A stretch of DNA of 64,000 bases from Pseudomonas sp. RIT-562. GTDB taxonomy: Bacteria > Pseudomonadota > Gammaproteobacteria > Pseudomonadales > Pseudomonadaceae. Under the pieces are notes generated by a model. That model was given only the letters and a program-made list of their open reading frames with translations, had not been told where the DNA came from and did not search any database. Shown here piece by piece: positions 38,932 through 47,194 of the stretch. Within the stretch, counting starts at the first letter, position 1, and every line of letters begins with the position of its first letter. The DNA is taken from assembly GCF_026241895.1 (NCBI RefSeq), contig NZ_JAPJIV010000003.1, positions 186,001 through 250,000 on the forward strand, in the 5' to 3' direction. The translations under genes and the position numbers were made by a program.

Positions 38932-40104
38932 TTAGGAAGAACGCGAAATTTTATCACAGGCATCGGAGTTGGCCCGCGCCCATACCAAAACACTGGCCAA
39001 TCCGATCGGTAGCCAGCTGATGAACCACTCGGCCCTGGGTGTTCCGGTCAGGCTGGCCGCATCGAATTGCATGGCCAGGGTAGAAAACAGCCAGATGCCG
39101 ATGATGCCCTGGCCATACAGCGAGCCCCTGGCTTTCCAGGCCTCACGCAGCACGCCGAACCAGACCGCACACCACAGCAGCAGGCCAGGCAATCCCAGCT
39201 CGATGGCCACGTGGCTGAACAGATTGTGAGCATGGTCAAAATACATGCCCGCTGCGAATACTTTGTAGTCGCCACCCAATCCGAGGCCGCGCCATGGATG
39301 GTCGGCGATCATATTGAGGCTCGCGACCAGGATTTCCGGGCGAAAGGACGCGCCGCGGGCCAGCACCATGGATTCTAAAAACCAGAAAGCCAGCGCCGCC
39401 GAGACCAGCGAGGTGATCGCGATGACGCAGCTACGCCGGTCCCGGCACCAGATCGGCATGGCAACCAGGGTGAAGAATAGGGCCAATGCCGCACCACGGC
39501 TTTGGCTCATCACCACAAACGCACCGAGCAAACCCAGCGCTATCGTCCAGATGACTTGCATCCAGCGCTCGCGGGGAACCCAAAGCAACAGCCACACGGC
39601 CGCGACTCCGATGACGTAGCCGCCGAGAATCGGGTGGGACAGTTCACCCAGGCCTTCAAGGCGTGCCCACCAGGCATTGTTATTGAGACCGTAGAATTTG
39701 ATCGTAGCCACCAGCGCAGTCAACGCCAGGCCGAAACCACCCCACTGCATGAGGCGAATCACGCGCTCGGGCCGACCATTGGCCAACACTGGAAAAAACA
39801 GCAGGAACACCACTATGTACAACAGGCGCTTGGCCTCACGTGCGGGCTCTTCGACGTTCGTCCATGACAGGCTGATCAACGACCATACGAGCAAACCCAG
39901 CAGGGGCAGGTAGATCCAGCGCTGTTCGTAGAGCAGTTCTTTGAGTCGAGCTCGAGCAGGCCAGGCGAACACCAGGGCCGGGAGCCAGAGCAGAGCGACC
40001 AGGCCCTGTTGATAGGCCTTGTTGGTAGGCGCTACGGCAATGGCCAGTAAAAACCAGATCAGCCCTGCGGACATCCATAGTTGCGCCCAGCGTGTTTCCT
40101 GCAT
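38932..40104 (-). CDS. waaL: O-antigen ligase-family protein (WaaL)
   Basis: This 390-residue protein has about 10-12 membrane helices and the Wzy/WaaL-family periplasmic loop with MIADHPWRGLGLGGD and FDHAHNLFSHVAIELGLPG, whose His is typical of O-antigen ligases. WaaL joins O-antigen from undecaprenyl diphosphate to lipid A-core in the periplasm. The ATG at 40104 has aaggag 7 nt upstream; a longer frame to 40128 lacks this. Position beside msbA and the core cluster favours WaaL over a polymerase. Confidence 0.82.
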   Translation of the reverse strand: MQETRWAQLWMSAGLIWFLLAIAVAPTNKAYQQGLVALLWLPALVFAWPARARLKELLYEQRWIYLPLLGLLVWSLISLSWTNVEEPAREAKRLLYIVVFLLFFPVLANGRPERVIRLMQWGGFGLALTALVATIKFYGLNNNAWWARLEGLGELSHPILGGYVIGVAAVWLLLWVPRERWMQVIWTIALGLLGAFVVMSQSRGAALALFFTLVAMPIWCRDRRSCVIAITSLVSAALAFWFLESMVLARGASFRPEILVASLNMIADHPWRGLGLGGDYKVFAAGMYFDHAHNLFSHVAIELGLPGLLLWCAVWFGVLREAWKARGSLYGQGIIGIWLFSTLAMQFDAASLTGTPRAEWFISWLPIGLASVLVWARANSDACDKISRSS

Positions 40105-40215
40105 CGATTTGCTCCTTGGATAGTTCACCCTGCCTCACCCGGCATGGTTAAAACTGAAACTTTTCGGCATCATTGCCCGCCACGGTGCCCCGCAATTCCG
40201 ACAAGGCTTTCTACG

Positions 40216-40821
40216 ATGCAATGTTCCCGACTTCCGCAAGACGCTTTAAATCAGATGATTGAAGGCGCCCGAGTATTGGAGGCTGACAGCTACGGTCCGA
40301 AAGTCTACCTGTTGCAGGACGGGAATATCCTCAAACTGTTCAGGCGCAAGCGACTATTTTCGTCCGCAATGTTTCGCCCGTACTCGAAACGGTTCATCGA
40401 CAATGTCCTGGAACTGCAAAAACGCGGCGTGCCTACCCTTCAGGTACTGCAGTTCTACCGCCTGCAAGCCCCAGGCATGACCGCGGTTCTATATGAGCCA
40501 TTGCCGGGAGAGACCCTGCGCCAGATCGCGGCAAAAGAAGGCTTCGACTGGCAGCAGAACCTGCCCGCGCTGGCGGAATTGATACGCAGCCTGCACAAGT
40601 CGGGGATTTATTTTCGCTCGTTGCACCTGGGCAACATCGTGGTGACGCCAGATAACCGGATGGGTTTGATCGATGTCGCAGACATGCGCTTTGTGCGTGG
40701 TCCGCTGCCCAAGCATCTGATCAAGCGCAATTTGCAGCACTTCGCGCGCTATATTGCACGCGAGAACCTGAACGGCAGCTTTCCAATGCAAGCGTTGGAA
40801 CAGGCCGTCATGCCGTCATGA
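40216..40821 (+). CDS. Kinase-fold protein of the LPS region with altered catalytic loop
   Basis: This 201-residue protein is often labelled toluene tolerance protein in Pseudomonas. It has a small protein-kinase-like fold: VYLLQDGNILKLFRRK is the N-lobe with the Lys, and IYFRSLHLGNIVV (131-143) is the catalytic loop, where the usual HRD reads FRS, so the catalytic Asp is Ser135. LIDVADM (151-157) stands for the DFG segment. It is the only plus-strand gene in the cluster, divergent from waaL across 111 bp and ending 6 bp inside the end of the next glycosyltransferase gene. It may be an inactive kinase or use another residue. Confidence 0.8.
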   Translation: MQCSRLPQDALNQMIEGARVLEADSYGPKVYLLQDGNILKLFRRKRLFSSAMFRPYSKRFIDNVLELQKRGVPTLQVLQFYRLQAPGMTAVLYEPLPGETLRQIAAKEGFDWQQNLPALAELIRSLHKSGIYFRSLHLGNIVVTPDNRMGLIDVADMRFVRGPLPKHLIKRNLQHFARYIARENLNGSFPMQALEQAVMPS

Positions 40822-41910
40822 CAACAATTTGCGCACGGCCTGACTGAAGTCCAGCCAGGCCTGGTCTGGCGCCAGCTTGCGGTACTGGCCCGCTGCGATG
40901 GTTGCTGCAGAATCGTTGAATGCAGCCAGGATAGCCGCGCTCCAGGCGTTGACGTCGGCTGCGGCGGCGTACACGCCCCGGTCATCCAGTTGTTCGCGAA
41001 ACACCGGCAATTCGCTGGACATCACCGGTACGCCCGCCATCACGGCCTCTTGCATAATCAGCCCGAGGCCTTCGCTCAACGACGGGATCGCGATCCAGTC
41101 GAAAGCTCGGTACAGCTGCGCGGCGTCGTTCAAATGCCCCGGCAACAAGACATTAGAGCCCAGGCCCAGGCTGTCAATGCGCGCCTGTAGTGCGGCCCGA
41201 TTCGAGCCCTCGCCGATAATTACCAGGCGCAGATCGGCGCGCTGCTTCAGGGCCAACGCGAAGGCGTCTAGCAGGCATGCGAATCCTTTCTTGTCTTCAA
41301 GTCGACCGACCGCACCCAGTACCGGCGTCTGGTCCAGCGGCAACCCCAGTCGAGCACGGGCATCCTCTCGCGAGAGCACCTCGGCGCGAAAGGCGACGGG
41401 GTCGAATGCGCTGCGCAGCGTTAGCACCGGCAGCTGCAGGTCCTGGCCGAGCTTGGTCGCCAGCGTGCCTGACACCGCGACCAACGTCAGTTGGGCAGGC
41501 GAGAAATGCTGGAACAGCGCCCTGTCTTCGGGACGAAGTCGAGTGGACCCATGAAATATGACGATGGCACGCACATGCGGCAGTTTCTTCAGCAGCGGCA
41601 ACAAAGTGCGCGCGACGCCCAAGCCGTCGAGCAACAGCAGGTCCGCTTGGCTTTCCACCAGTGCCTTTTGAAAGCCGGCCTGCATCCACGGCTTGGTCAG
41701 CCGCCAGAAATGTCGGCCTTTCAATTGAGCGGAGGACAGGTTCCACTCCCTGGCGCCAGCCACATTCACGCCGCAATCGGATGCACCGCCCTGTAACAAC
41801 CAGGTCTTGACCGGTGATGTGCTATCGACCTGGGACAGAATCTGCTGGTGCACTTTGTGAATCGACGCAAACGGAGCACCGCCGGACCACATCACATTGA
41901 GAATGCTCAT
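40816..41910 (-). CDS. Family 4 glycosyltransferase (LPS core, Ssg-like)
   Basis: This 364-residue GT-B enzyme has the C-terminal donor domain (about 180-360) with GAVGRLEDKKGFACLLDAFALAL, LVIIGEGSNRAALQARI and the E-x7-E motif SLSEGLGLIMQEAVMAGVPV. The N-terminal domain holds VIFHGSTRLRPEDRALFQHF. Start 41910 begins MSILNVMWSGGAPF. By position between waaL and dnpA it is the likely counterpart of the pseudomonad Ssg, needed for outer core and O-antigen assembly. The sugar transferred is unknown. Confidence 0.85.
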   Translation of the reverse strand: MSILNVMWSGGAPFASIHKVHQQILSQVDSTSPVKTWLLQGGASDCGVNVAGAREWNLSSAQLKGRHFWRLTKPWMQAGFQKALVESQADLLLLDGLGVARTLLPLLKKLPHVRAIVIFHGSTRLRPEDRALFQHFSPAQLTLVAVSGTLATKLGQDLQLPVLTLRSAFDPVAFRAEVLSREDARARLGLPLDQTPVLGAVGRLEDKKGFACLLDAFALALKQRADLRLVIIGEGSNRAALQARIDSLGLGSNVLLPGHLNDAAQLYRAFDWIAIPSLSEGLGLIMQEAVMAGVPVMSSELPVFREQLDDRGVYAAAADVNAWSAAILAAFNDSAATIAAGQYRKLAPDQAWLDFSQAVRKLLS

Positions 41911-41958
41911 AGCGACACATGCCGTTTCAGGCGTTTGCCGGGTTCTCTCCTGGTGCAC

Positions 41959-42720
41959 TTAATTGATGAACCAGCCAATGCATACTCCCACCAGTAGAAA
42001 CAATGCGAACTTGATCTGTTCGCGCCGACTGCGCCGCGCCTTGCGTTCACGCTCGACAGAAGTCTGGACGTGCAAGCCAAAACCCGTGTGCCGAACTGCA
42101 TCGCCCTCAAGCGTCACTGCAGTCAGATTCAGCTGCGCGTAACGCTTGGACAGCGCCTTCTCCCCGTCGTGCGAGGCATAAGGCGCGCACAGCCGATATT
42201 CCTTGATTCGGCGCAGCCCCGGGTTCAGGGAAAAACTCTGCCACTCGGGCTTGTCCGAGATCAGCGGGTAGCACGCCACACCACCAATGAATTCCCGGGC
42301 ACCCAGGCGGATATACGGGCTGTGAACACTCAGATCGTAAATATAGCTGCGCATCCAGACCTGGAGGATTTCCGGACGCAATTCAAGGATTGCCAGGGAG
42401 TCCTCCACGAAACCTGGGCGATAGAATTCCCAGTCGTCTTCGCAGTGGAAAATGTACGACGTGGTGACATGCTCATAGGCCAGGTCAATGGACGCCAATT
42501 GGCCGAGCTTAGGACGATTGACGAACACTGTGCAGTGCTCTTTCCAGCCAGCAGGGATGGCCGAATGCACTGCATCGTCACCGGCATCTTCAGTAATGAA
42601 GACTTCGCGGATGGGCGCTGTGTTAAACCGGTCAAAACTCTCGAGAGTGGTTTTGAGCAAGTCCAGGCGGCCACAGCTGGTGACCACCAAAGTGATGTTA
42701 CTTTCTGTTGAAAACTGCAC
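41959..42720 (-). CDS. Family 2-like glycosyltransferase with C-terminal membrane helix
   Basis: This protein of 253 residues is a GT-A transferase: NITLVVTSCGRLDLLKTTLESF opens the nucleotide fold and FHCEDDWEFY supplies the metal-binding acidic motif (EDD). The end carries a basic stretch (ERERKARRSRREQ) and one hydrophobic helix (FALFLLVGVCIGWF), so it is tail-anchored with the enzyme in the cytoplasm. I chose the GTG at 42720, with a gaga site upstream; a TTG at 42741 would add seven residues but lacks a binding site. The place between two other transferases suggests an outer-core step. Confidence 0.82.
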   Translation of the reverse strand: MQFSTESNITLVVTSCGRLDLLKTTLESFDRFNTAPIREVFITEDAGDDAVHSAIPAGWKEHCTVFVNRPKLGQLASIDLAYEHVTTSYIFHCEDDWEFYRPGFVEDSLAILELRPEILQVWMRSYIYDLSVHSPYIRLGAREFIGGVACYPLISDKPEWQSFSLNPGLRRIKEYRLCAPYASHDGEKALSKRYAQLNLTAVTLEGDAVRHTGFGLHVQTSVERERKARRSRREQIKFALFLLVGVCIGWFIN

Positions 42721-42775
42721 TTGATTCTCGTTTAAAGTCAAAGTGCCAGCAATATCAATGGCTGACCTGCCCTTG

Positions 42776-43732
42776 TCAAACGCCCAGTTTCAGGCGCACT
42801 TTTTCCAGCAGACTCAATGGCGCACGCGGACGCAATGGCGGCTTGAGCGCCTCGACGATGCGTTCGCCGATGCGCGCAAAGCTCAGTTGCGCCACTACCA
42901 GTTCCCGGCCGTTGCTGGCAATACGCCGGGCGAGCTCAGGGTCCGCGCGCAGCAGCGCCAGCTTTTCCTGCAACTGTGCGATGGTCTGGTAGAACACAAT
43001 GTTATGCATGTCCTGCAAGCCCAGCGCGCGACTCTCGGCCTCGCCTTGGTCATACGCCAGCAACACGCAACCGCAGGCCATGGCTTCGAAGTTCTTGATC
43101 ATGAACTCGCCCATGCCGACATCGGCGCTGACGAAAAAACGGATACGGTTGAGGGTGTCGCAGTATTCCTCGCCAGATTTGGTTCGGGTCACTACCAGCG
43201 GTTCAACGCGCCCCAGCTCGTCGAGCAGGGCTTTGCGACCGCTGTAGGCAACACTGTTGGTGCTGCCGACGAATGCCAATTCAATGTCACGTTCGCGACC
43301 CTGGTCCTGCAGCAGCGTCTGGTCGTAGCCCTTGGGCACGAATACTGCGTCGAACCCTTCATCACGCAGACGCTCGGCTACGACAAACCCCGAGCTGATC
43401 ACCCGCACCCAGGGCAACTTGCGGTAATGGGCGCTGAACTTGCCGGTGTACTTGCACGGGATGTAATTCTGGTAGGCATCATGCTCCAGAAAAACCAGGT
43501 TGGGCACGGTCTGGATGAATCGAACCTGGCGGATTTCTTTCTTGAAGCGCAGGAAGAACACAATGCGGTCGTAGCGCGTTACATCGACGTGCTTGCGGAA
43601 ATACCCGCGAAGGTCGTCCTGCTCCTCGCTGGTCAACTCACGCTTGTCGCAGTCGCAATGCTCGGCGATCCCGTCGTAGAGCCGATCAAGGATTGCTCGT
43701 TGCTCTTTCTGCACCAGGAACAGAACTTTCAA
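42776..43732 (-). CDS. Glycosyltransferase (GT-B, LPS core)
   Basis: This 318-residue protein begins MKVLFLVQKEQRAILDRLYDG and ends with a typical Glyco_trans_1-2 domain: GMGEFMIKNFEAMACGCVLLAYDQGE carries the donor-contacting Glu residues, and ELARRIASNGRELVVAQLSF is the closing helix. The N-terminal half (VFFLRFKKEIRQVRFIQTVPNLVFLEHDAYQNY) is the acceptor domain. It overlaps the upstream PIG-L gene by 4 bp. The acceptor and sugar are unknown. Confidence 0.83.
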   Translation of the reverse strand: MKVLFLVQKEQRAILDRLYDGIAEHCDCDKRELTSEEQDDLRGYFRKHVDVTRYDRIVFFLRFKKEIRQVRFIQTVPNLVFLEHDAYQNYIPCKYTGKFSAHYRKLPWVRVISSGFVVAERLRDEGFDAVFVPKGYDQTLLQDQGRERDIELAFVGSTNSVAYSGRKALLDELGRVEPLVVTRTKSGEEYCDTLNRIRFFVSADVGMGEFMIKNFEAMACGCVLLAYDQGEAESRALGLQDMHNIVFYQTIAQLQEKLALLRADPELARRIASNGRELVVAQLSFARIGERIVEALKPPLRPRAPLSLLEKVRLKLGV

Positions 43733-45171
43733 TTGGTCTCTCTCTTTGCAGGCAGCTCTTGCACCCAGAACAGCTCATGGCGCCGGACGGTTTTGCGGAA
43801 AAACTCGTTCTCCCCGTGAGCCGGCCAGCGTCGGGCTGCCAGGCACTTTTGTATGGCCCGCCGCAGCAAGCGCTTCAGGGGCATCCGTGGCTGAAGATCG
43901 TGCATCATGCCCAGGGCCATAGCTTTATGGCACTGTTGGGCGGCTGACAGGCCGAGTGCCCAGGGACGCATGGGCTGATCGGCGCTCAATTGCGGCGGCA
44001 ACGCTACGCCAGTACCCGCCTCACCCATGGGCCAGCGATCGTTGTCGTGCAGGTGATTAGCGTAATACAACAAGGTTTCAGGCTGCCAAGTCGCGGCGTC
44101 CAGCGCCTGCATGACGGCTTGTTGCGAACACTGGTGGTCCGGATGCGGATCGAAGTGCGGATGCGGCAGTACGATAACCTGGGGCTGGATGCGCTCGATC
44201 AACTCGTGCAGGTCCCCCAGCAGGTTGTTCCAGGTCGGAGCGCCATCGGCATCGCTGCGCAAGGCAAATGAATTGAAGCGACGGAAATAGCGAGTATCGC
44301 CGAGCTGCGCTTCACGGGAGGCTGCCGGAACGGCAGGCGCATCCTGCATAGCCGGTAATTGCAGGCAAAAATAGCCCAACTGGATACAACGCTCCTGGGT
44401 GACACCACCCCACAACGGCACGCTGATGCTGTCCCACGCACGCAGCGAGCCTTTGAGACGTGCGGCTTCGACGTTATCAAGCCCCAACTTTTGGTAGTGC
44501 TCGGCTTCAATTTCGCCAGCGGTTACGGTTACGATCCAGCTTTGCTCGGCGCTGCTGTACAAGCCGAAGGCGGCCAGCTCAGCGTCGTCGGCATGGGGGG
44601 CAATGACCATCACCCGCTTGTTACGGTAGTCGGGGTATTCGAAGGCCCAGAGCACCGGTTCGCCGAGTAACCTGCAGAAACGTCCCCGCAATCGCAGTTG
44701 CCCCTGGGACAGCACCGAAGCCTGCCCGGTGAGATTGAGGTAACGCAGGCCATCCACACCCCGCTCGAAAGCCTGGCGGTCGGGATTACTCCCCCCCGAC
44801 AACTCGACCACCGGATCAAAAAAGCGTCCCAGCCAGGTGCTTTTTATGCGCAGGGCCAACACCAGCGTGGCGTCCTCCACCAGCATGACGCCCTCGTCCA
44901 GGCGCAACCGCTCGCCGTCCAGATGCACCTTTGGCTGCTGGGTATAGGGTGGAAAGCTGTATTGGTAGTCGTCGCCTGGGGAGTAAAACAGATGGTCGGC
45001 GAACCAGGCTTCATGGGCTACCCAGCCCAGCACTGCAATGACCAGCGGCAACCACCAGGTGACTAGCCAGCCAATGGCCACCAATGCCAGCAAGGCGATG
45101 ATCAGGCTCACGCGCTTGTTGCGGCGGTGGCGCTTGAGCAGCAACTGTTTACGGCTGATGGGCTGATTCAT
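43729..45171 (-). CDS. dnpA: PIG-L family de-N-acetylase (DnpA-like)
   Basis: This 480-residue protein has two adjacent hydrophobic segments near the N-terminus (about 21-55), a beta-rich domain, and a PIG-L deacetylase domain from about 190 with the zinc motif VMVIAPHADDAELAAFGL (A-H-x-D-D) and a second site PHPHFDPHPDHQC. PIG-L enzymes remove N-acetyl groups from sugars. In P. aeruginosa the protein at this position, DnpA, affects fluoroquinolone persistence. The ATG at 45171 was preferred; it overlaps the mig-14 end by 4 bp. Confidence 0.85.
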   Translation of the reverse strand: MNQPISRKQLLLKRHRRNKRVSLIIALLALVAIGWLVTWWLPLVIAVLGWVAHEAWFADHLFYSPGDDYQYSFPPYTQQPKVHLDGERLRLDEGVMLVEDATLVLALRIKSTWLGRFFDPVVELSGGSNPDRQAFERGVDGLRYLNLTGQASVLSQGQLRLRGRFCRLLGEPVLWAFEYPDYRNKRVMVIAPHADDAELAAFGLYSSAEQSWIVTVTAGEIEAEHYQKLGLDNVEAARLKGSLRAWDSISVPLWGGVTQERCIQLGYFCLQLPAMQDAPAVPAASREAQLGDTRYFRRFNSFALRSDADGAPTWNNLLGDLHELIERIQPQVIVLPHPHFDPHPDHQCSQQAVMQALDAATWQPETLLYYANHLHDNDRWPMGEAGTGVALPPQLSADQPMRPWALGLSAAQQCHKAMALGMMHDLQPRMPLKRLLRRAIQKCLAARRWPAHGENEFFRKTVRRHELFWVQELPAKRETN

Positions 45172-46064
45172 ACAGTGAATACCGGGACAGGGTTGCACCA
45201 GCGATCCTTGTATTCCCTATCGGCTCGACCGAAGGAGAAACGCAAGGGTTTGTCCAGCGCCCGGGCATGTTCCCAGGCACTTTGCGTGTTGAGAAAGCTC
45301 AGAACGCTGCCAGGACTGAATTCGCGGGTTTCAGGGTCGACGCCGCCATTGATGTACTCAACGCTGATCCACTGCGGCGCTTCAACCCGGTAGACCAGCT
45401 GTATCGCAATCGGCGCATCATTGAGGAAAATGACCGAACCCATCAGCAGGTCCTGCAACAACTCGATGACCTCGGCCATGCGCTCGGCACCTGTCGCCGG
45501 AAAACCCCAGCGACGCTGGAACAGATCGCAATAGATCGCTGCCAGTTCACTGCTGGAAAAATCGCCAACCGGTCGCACCACACCACCTGCTTCTTCAAGC
45601 AAACGCAGTTCACGACGCTGGTTGTAGCGGAATTTCTTCGACAGCTCTTCGGGGGTACGCGCCATGGCCAACTGCTCGGCTTGCAGCTTGATCCCGGTGA
45701 ATCGCCCTTCGTTCAGCGCAGAAAGGTAGCGTGCACGATGTCGCAGAGGCGCCTGGGCTTCGGCAGCGGCCGGCAGAATGAGTTCGGCGTTGCCCAGGTC
45801 GAACAGGCCTTTTTTACCCCGACGCTTGAGCACATCCTTGGACAGTGCCAGATCACGGCCCCAGGTCGGGACAGCGGCCGTGATTTCGCCTTTTTGCTCC
45901 CATGCCAGATAACGCACCGGGATATCGGCCAGCTGTGCCAGCCTTTCGACCACCATCGGATGAGTAGCGACGCTACCGCCATAACGGTGCCAGGCATCAG
46001 CATAGGTCGAGGCGTCGATTACTGCCCAGCCTCGTTCGCGCCAGCCTTGAAGTCGGTTGAGCAT
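45168..46064 (-). CDS. mig-14: Mig-14 family protein (antimicrobial peptide tolerance)
   Basis: This 298-residue protein matches Mig-14, a GNAT-fold (FemAB-like) protein linked with resistance to cationic peptides in Salmonella and Pseudomonas. ELSKKFRYNQRRELRLLEEAGG (about 137-158) and the region WISVEYINGGVDPETREFSPGSVLSFLNT are typical of the acyltransferase-like fold. Its start overlaps the wapH stop by 1 bp and its end overlaps dnpA. No membrane helix is seen. The acceptor is not known. Confidence 0.86.
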   Translation of the reverse strand: MLNRLQGWRERGWAVIDASTYADAWHRYGGSVATHPMVVERLAQLADIPVRYLAWEQKGEITAAVPTWGRDLALSKDVLKRRGKKGLFDLGNAELILPAAAEAQAPLRHRARYLSALNEGRFTGIKLQAEQLAMARTPEELSKKFRYNQRRELRLLEEAGGVVRPVGDFSSSELAAIYCDLFQRRWGFPATGAERMAEVIELLQDLLMGSVIFLNDAPIAIQLVYRVEAPQWISVEYINGGVDPETREFSPGSVLSFLNTQSAWEHARALDKPLRFSFGRADREYKDRWCNPVPVFTV

Positions 46065-47194
46065 CAGCCCCTCGTTGCCAGTTCGGTAACACGCGGCAAA
46101 CGCCAGAATGCGTCACTTACCGCGCGATCGGAAAAGCGCTCGTGCAAGCGATCAAGCATCAGCTCGGCACATTGACGGCGCTGTTGATCGTCCATCGCGG
46201 CCAGATGCTGCAGCCCTTGAGCAAGATGCTCGGCATCCCCCAGGGGAAACAGGATACCGACACCTTCGACCACTTCCTTAGCACCACCCGCTGCAGTCGC
46301 CAGCAGTGGCACGCCCGCGGCCATGGCTTCAAGCAGCACCATGCCGAACGGTTCGTGATCGGAGCTCAGGGCAAATACATCGAAGGCGCGGAAGTAACGA
46401 CGAGCCTCGGGGACCTGCCCGAGGAACAGCACCCGGTCGCCGATACCCAACTCACGGGCGAGGGACTTGAGGTCCTGTTCCAGACGGCCAGTCCCGAGGA
46501 TCACCATCTGGCTGTTCGCCGGCAAATTCGGCAAAGCCCTGGCAAAACCGTTCAACAGGGTGGCCTGGTCCTTATCAGGATGCAGGCGTCCGACGTTACC
46601 GACTATCCACGCGTCCACCGATAAGCCAAGGGTCTCCCGGGCTTGCGCTTTCGGCAGCTGGCTGTCTTGCAACGCTTGCACATCGATACGGTTGTAGAGC
46701 GTCTGAATCCGCGAGGCCGGCCATTTCGGCAGGCACTTGCGCATATCGTCGCGCACCGCATCGGAAACCCCGAGCAAGCTCAGGCGCTTGCGGAAAATAT
46801 GCGCGAATAGTTTGCGTGTGCCGCGCTTGTAATCGCCAAAAGCGTGGTGCACGCCAATGACTGGCAACGATGTACCGAGCAAAGCGATATAGATCGGTTT
46901 AAAACGGTGGGCGATGCAGAAGCTGAAATTGCGCGAGGCGGCGATCTTGCGCAGATCGCCGATGGCGCCCAGCTTCAGGCCACGAATGGCCTTTGAGCTG
47001 TACTCCATGAACAACACTTCATCGGAAGCACAGCCCGCGGCGACTTCGGCATCGGCAGCCCCGGTAAGAAACACCGTGGTCACCCGATAACCGGTCCCCG
47101 CGAACAGGCTGGCGTACTGCCGGGCGCAGTCCAGAAACGGCCCGTCATAGCCGTGACAAAACTGCAGCACATGGCGTTCAGCCGAGCGTGTCAT
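46064..47194 (-). CDS. wapH: Family 4 glycosyltransferase (WapH-like)
   Basis: This 376-residue GT-B enzyme has an N-terminal acceptor domain (VLQFCHGYDGPFLDCARQYASLF) and a C-terminal donor domain with VGNVGRLHPDKDQATLLNGFARAL, MVILGTGRLEQDLKSLARELG and the motif SSDHEPFGMVLLEAMAAGVPLL. It lies between mig-14 and the carbamoyltransferase, the position of wapH, which adds an outer-core glucose in P. aeruginosa. Its start overlaps the carbamoyltransferase end by 17 bp, an unusually long coupling overlap. Confidence 0.85.
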   Translation of the reverse strand: MTRSAERHVLQFCHGYDGPFLDCARQYASLFAGTGYRVTTVFLTGAADAEVAAGCASDEVLFMEYSSKAIRGLKLGAIGDLRKIAASRNFSFCIAHRFKPIYIALLGTSLPVIGVHHAFGDYKRGTRKLFAHIFRKRLSLLGVSDAVRDDMRKCLPKWPASRIQTLYNRIDVQALQDSQLPKAQARETLGLSVDAWIVGNVGRLHPDKDQATLLNGFARALPNLPANSQMVILGTGRLEQDLKSLARELGIGDRVLFLGQVPEARRYFRAFDVFALSSDHEPFGMVLLEAMAAGVPLLATAAGGAKEVVEGVGILFPLGDAEHLAQGLQHLAAMDDQQRRQCAELMLDRLHERFSDRAVSDAFWRLPRVTELATRG

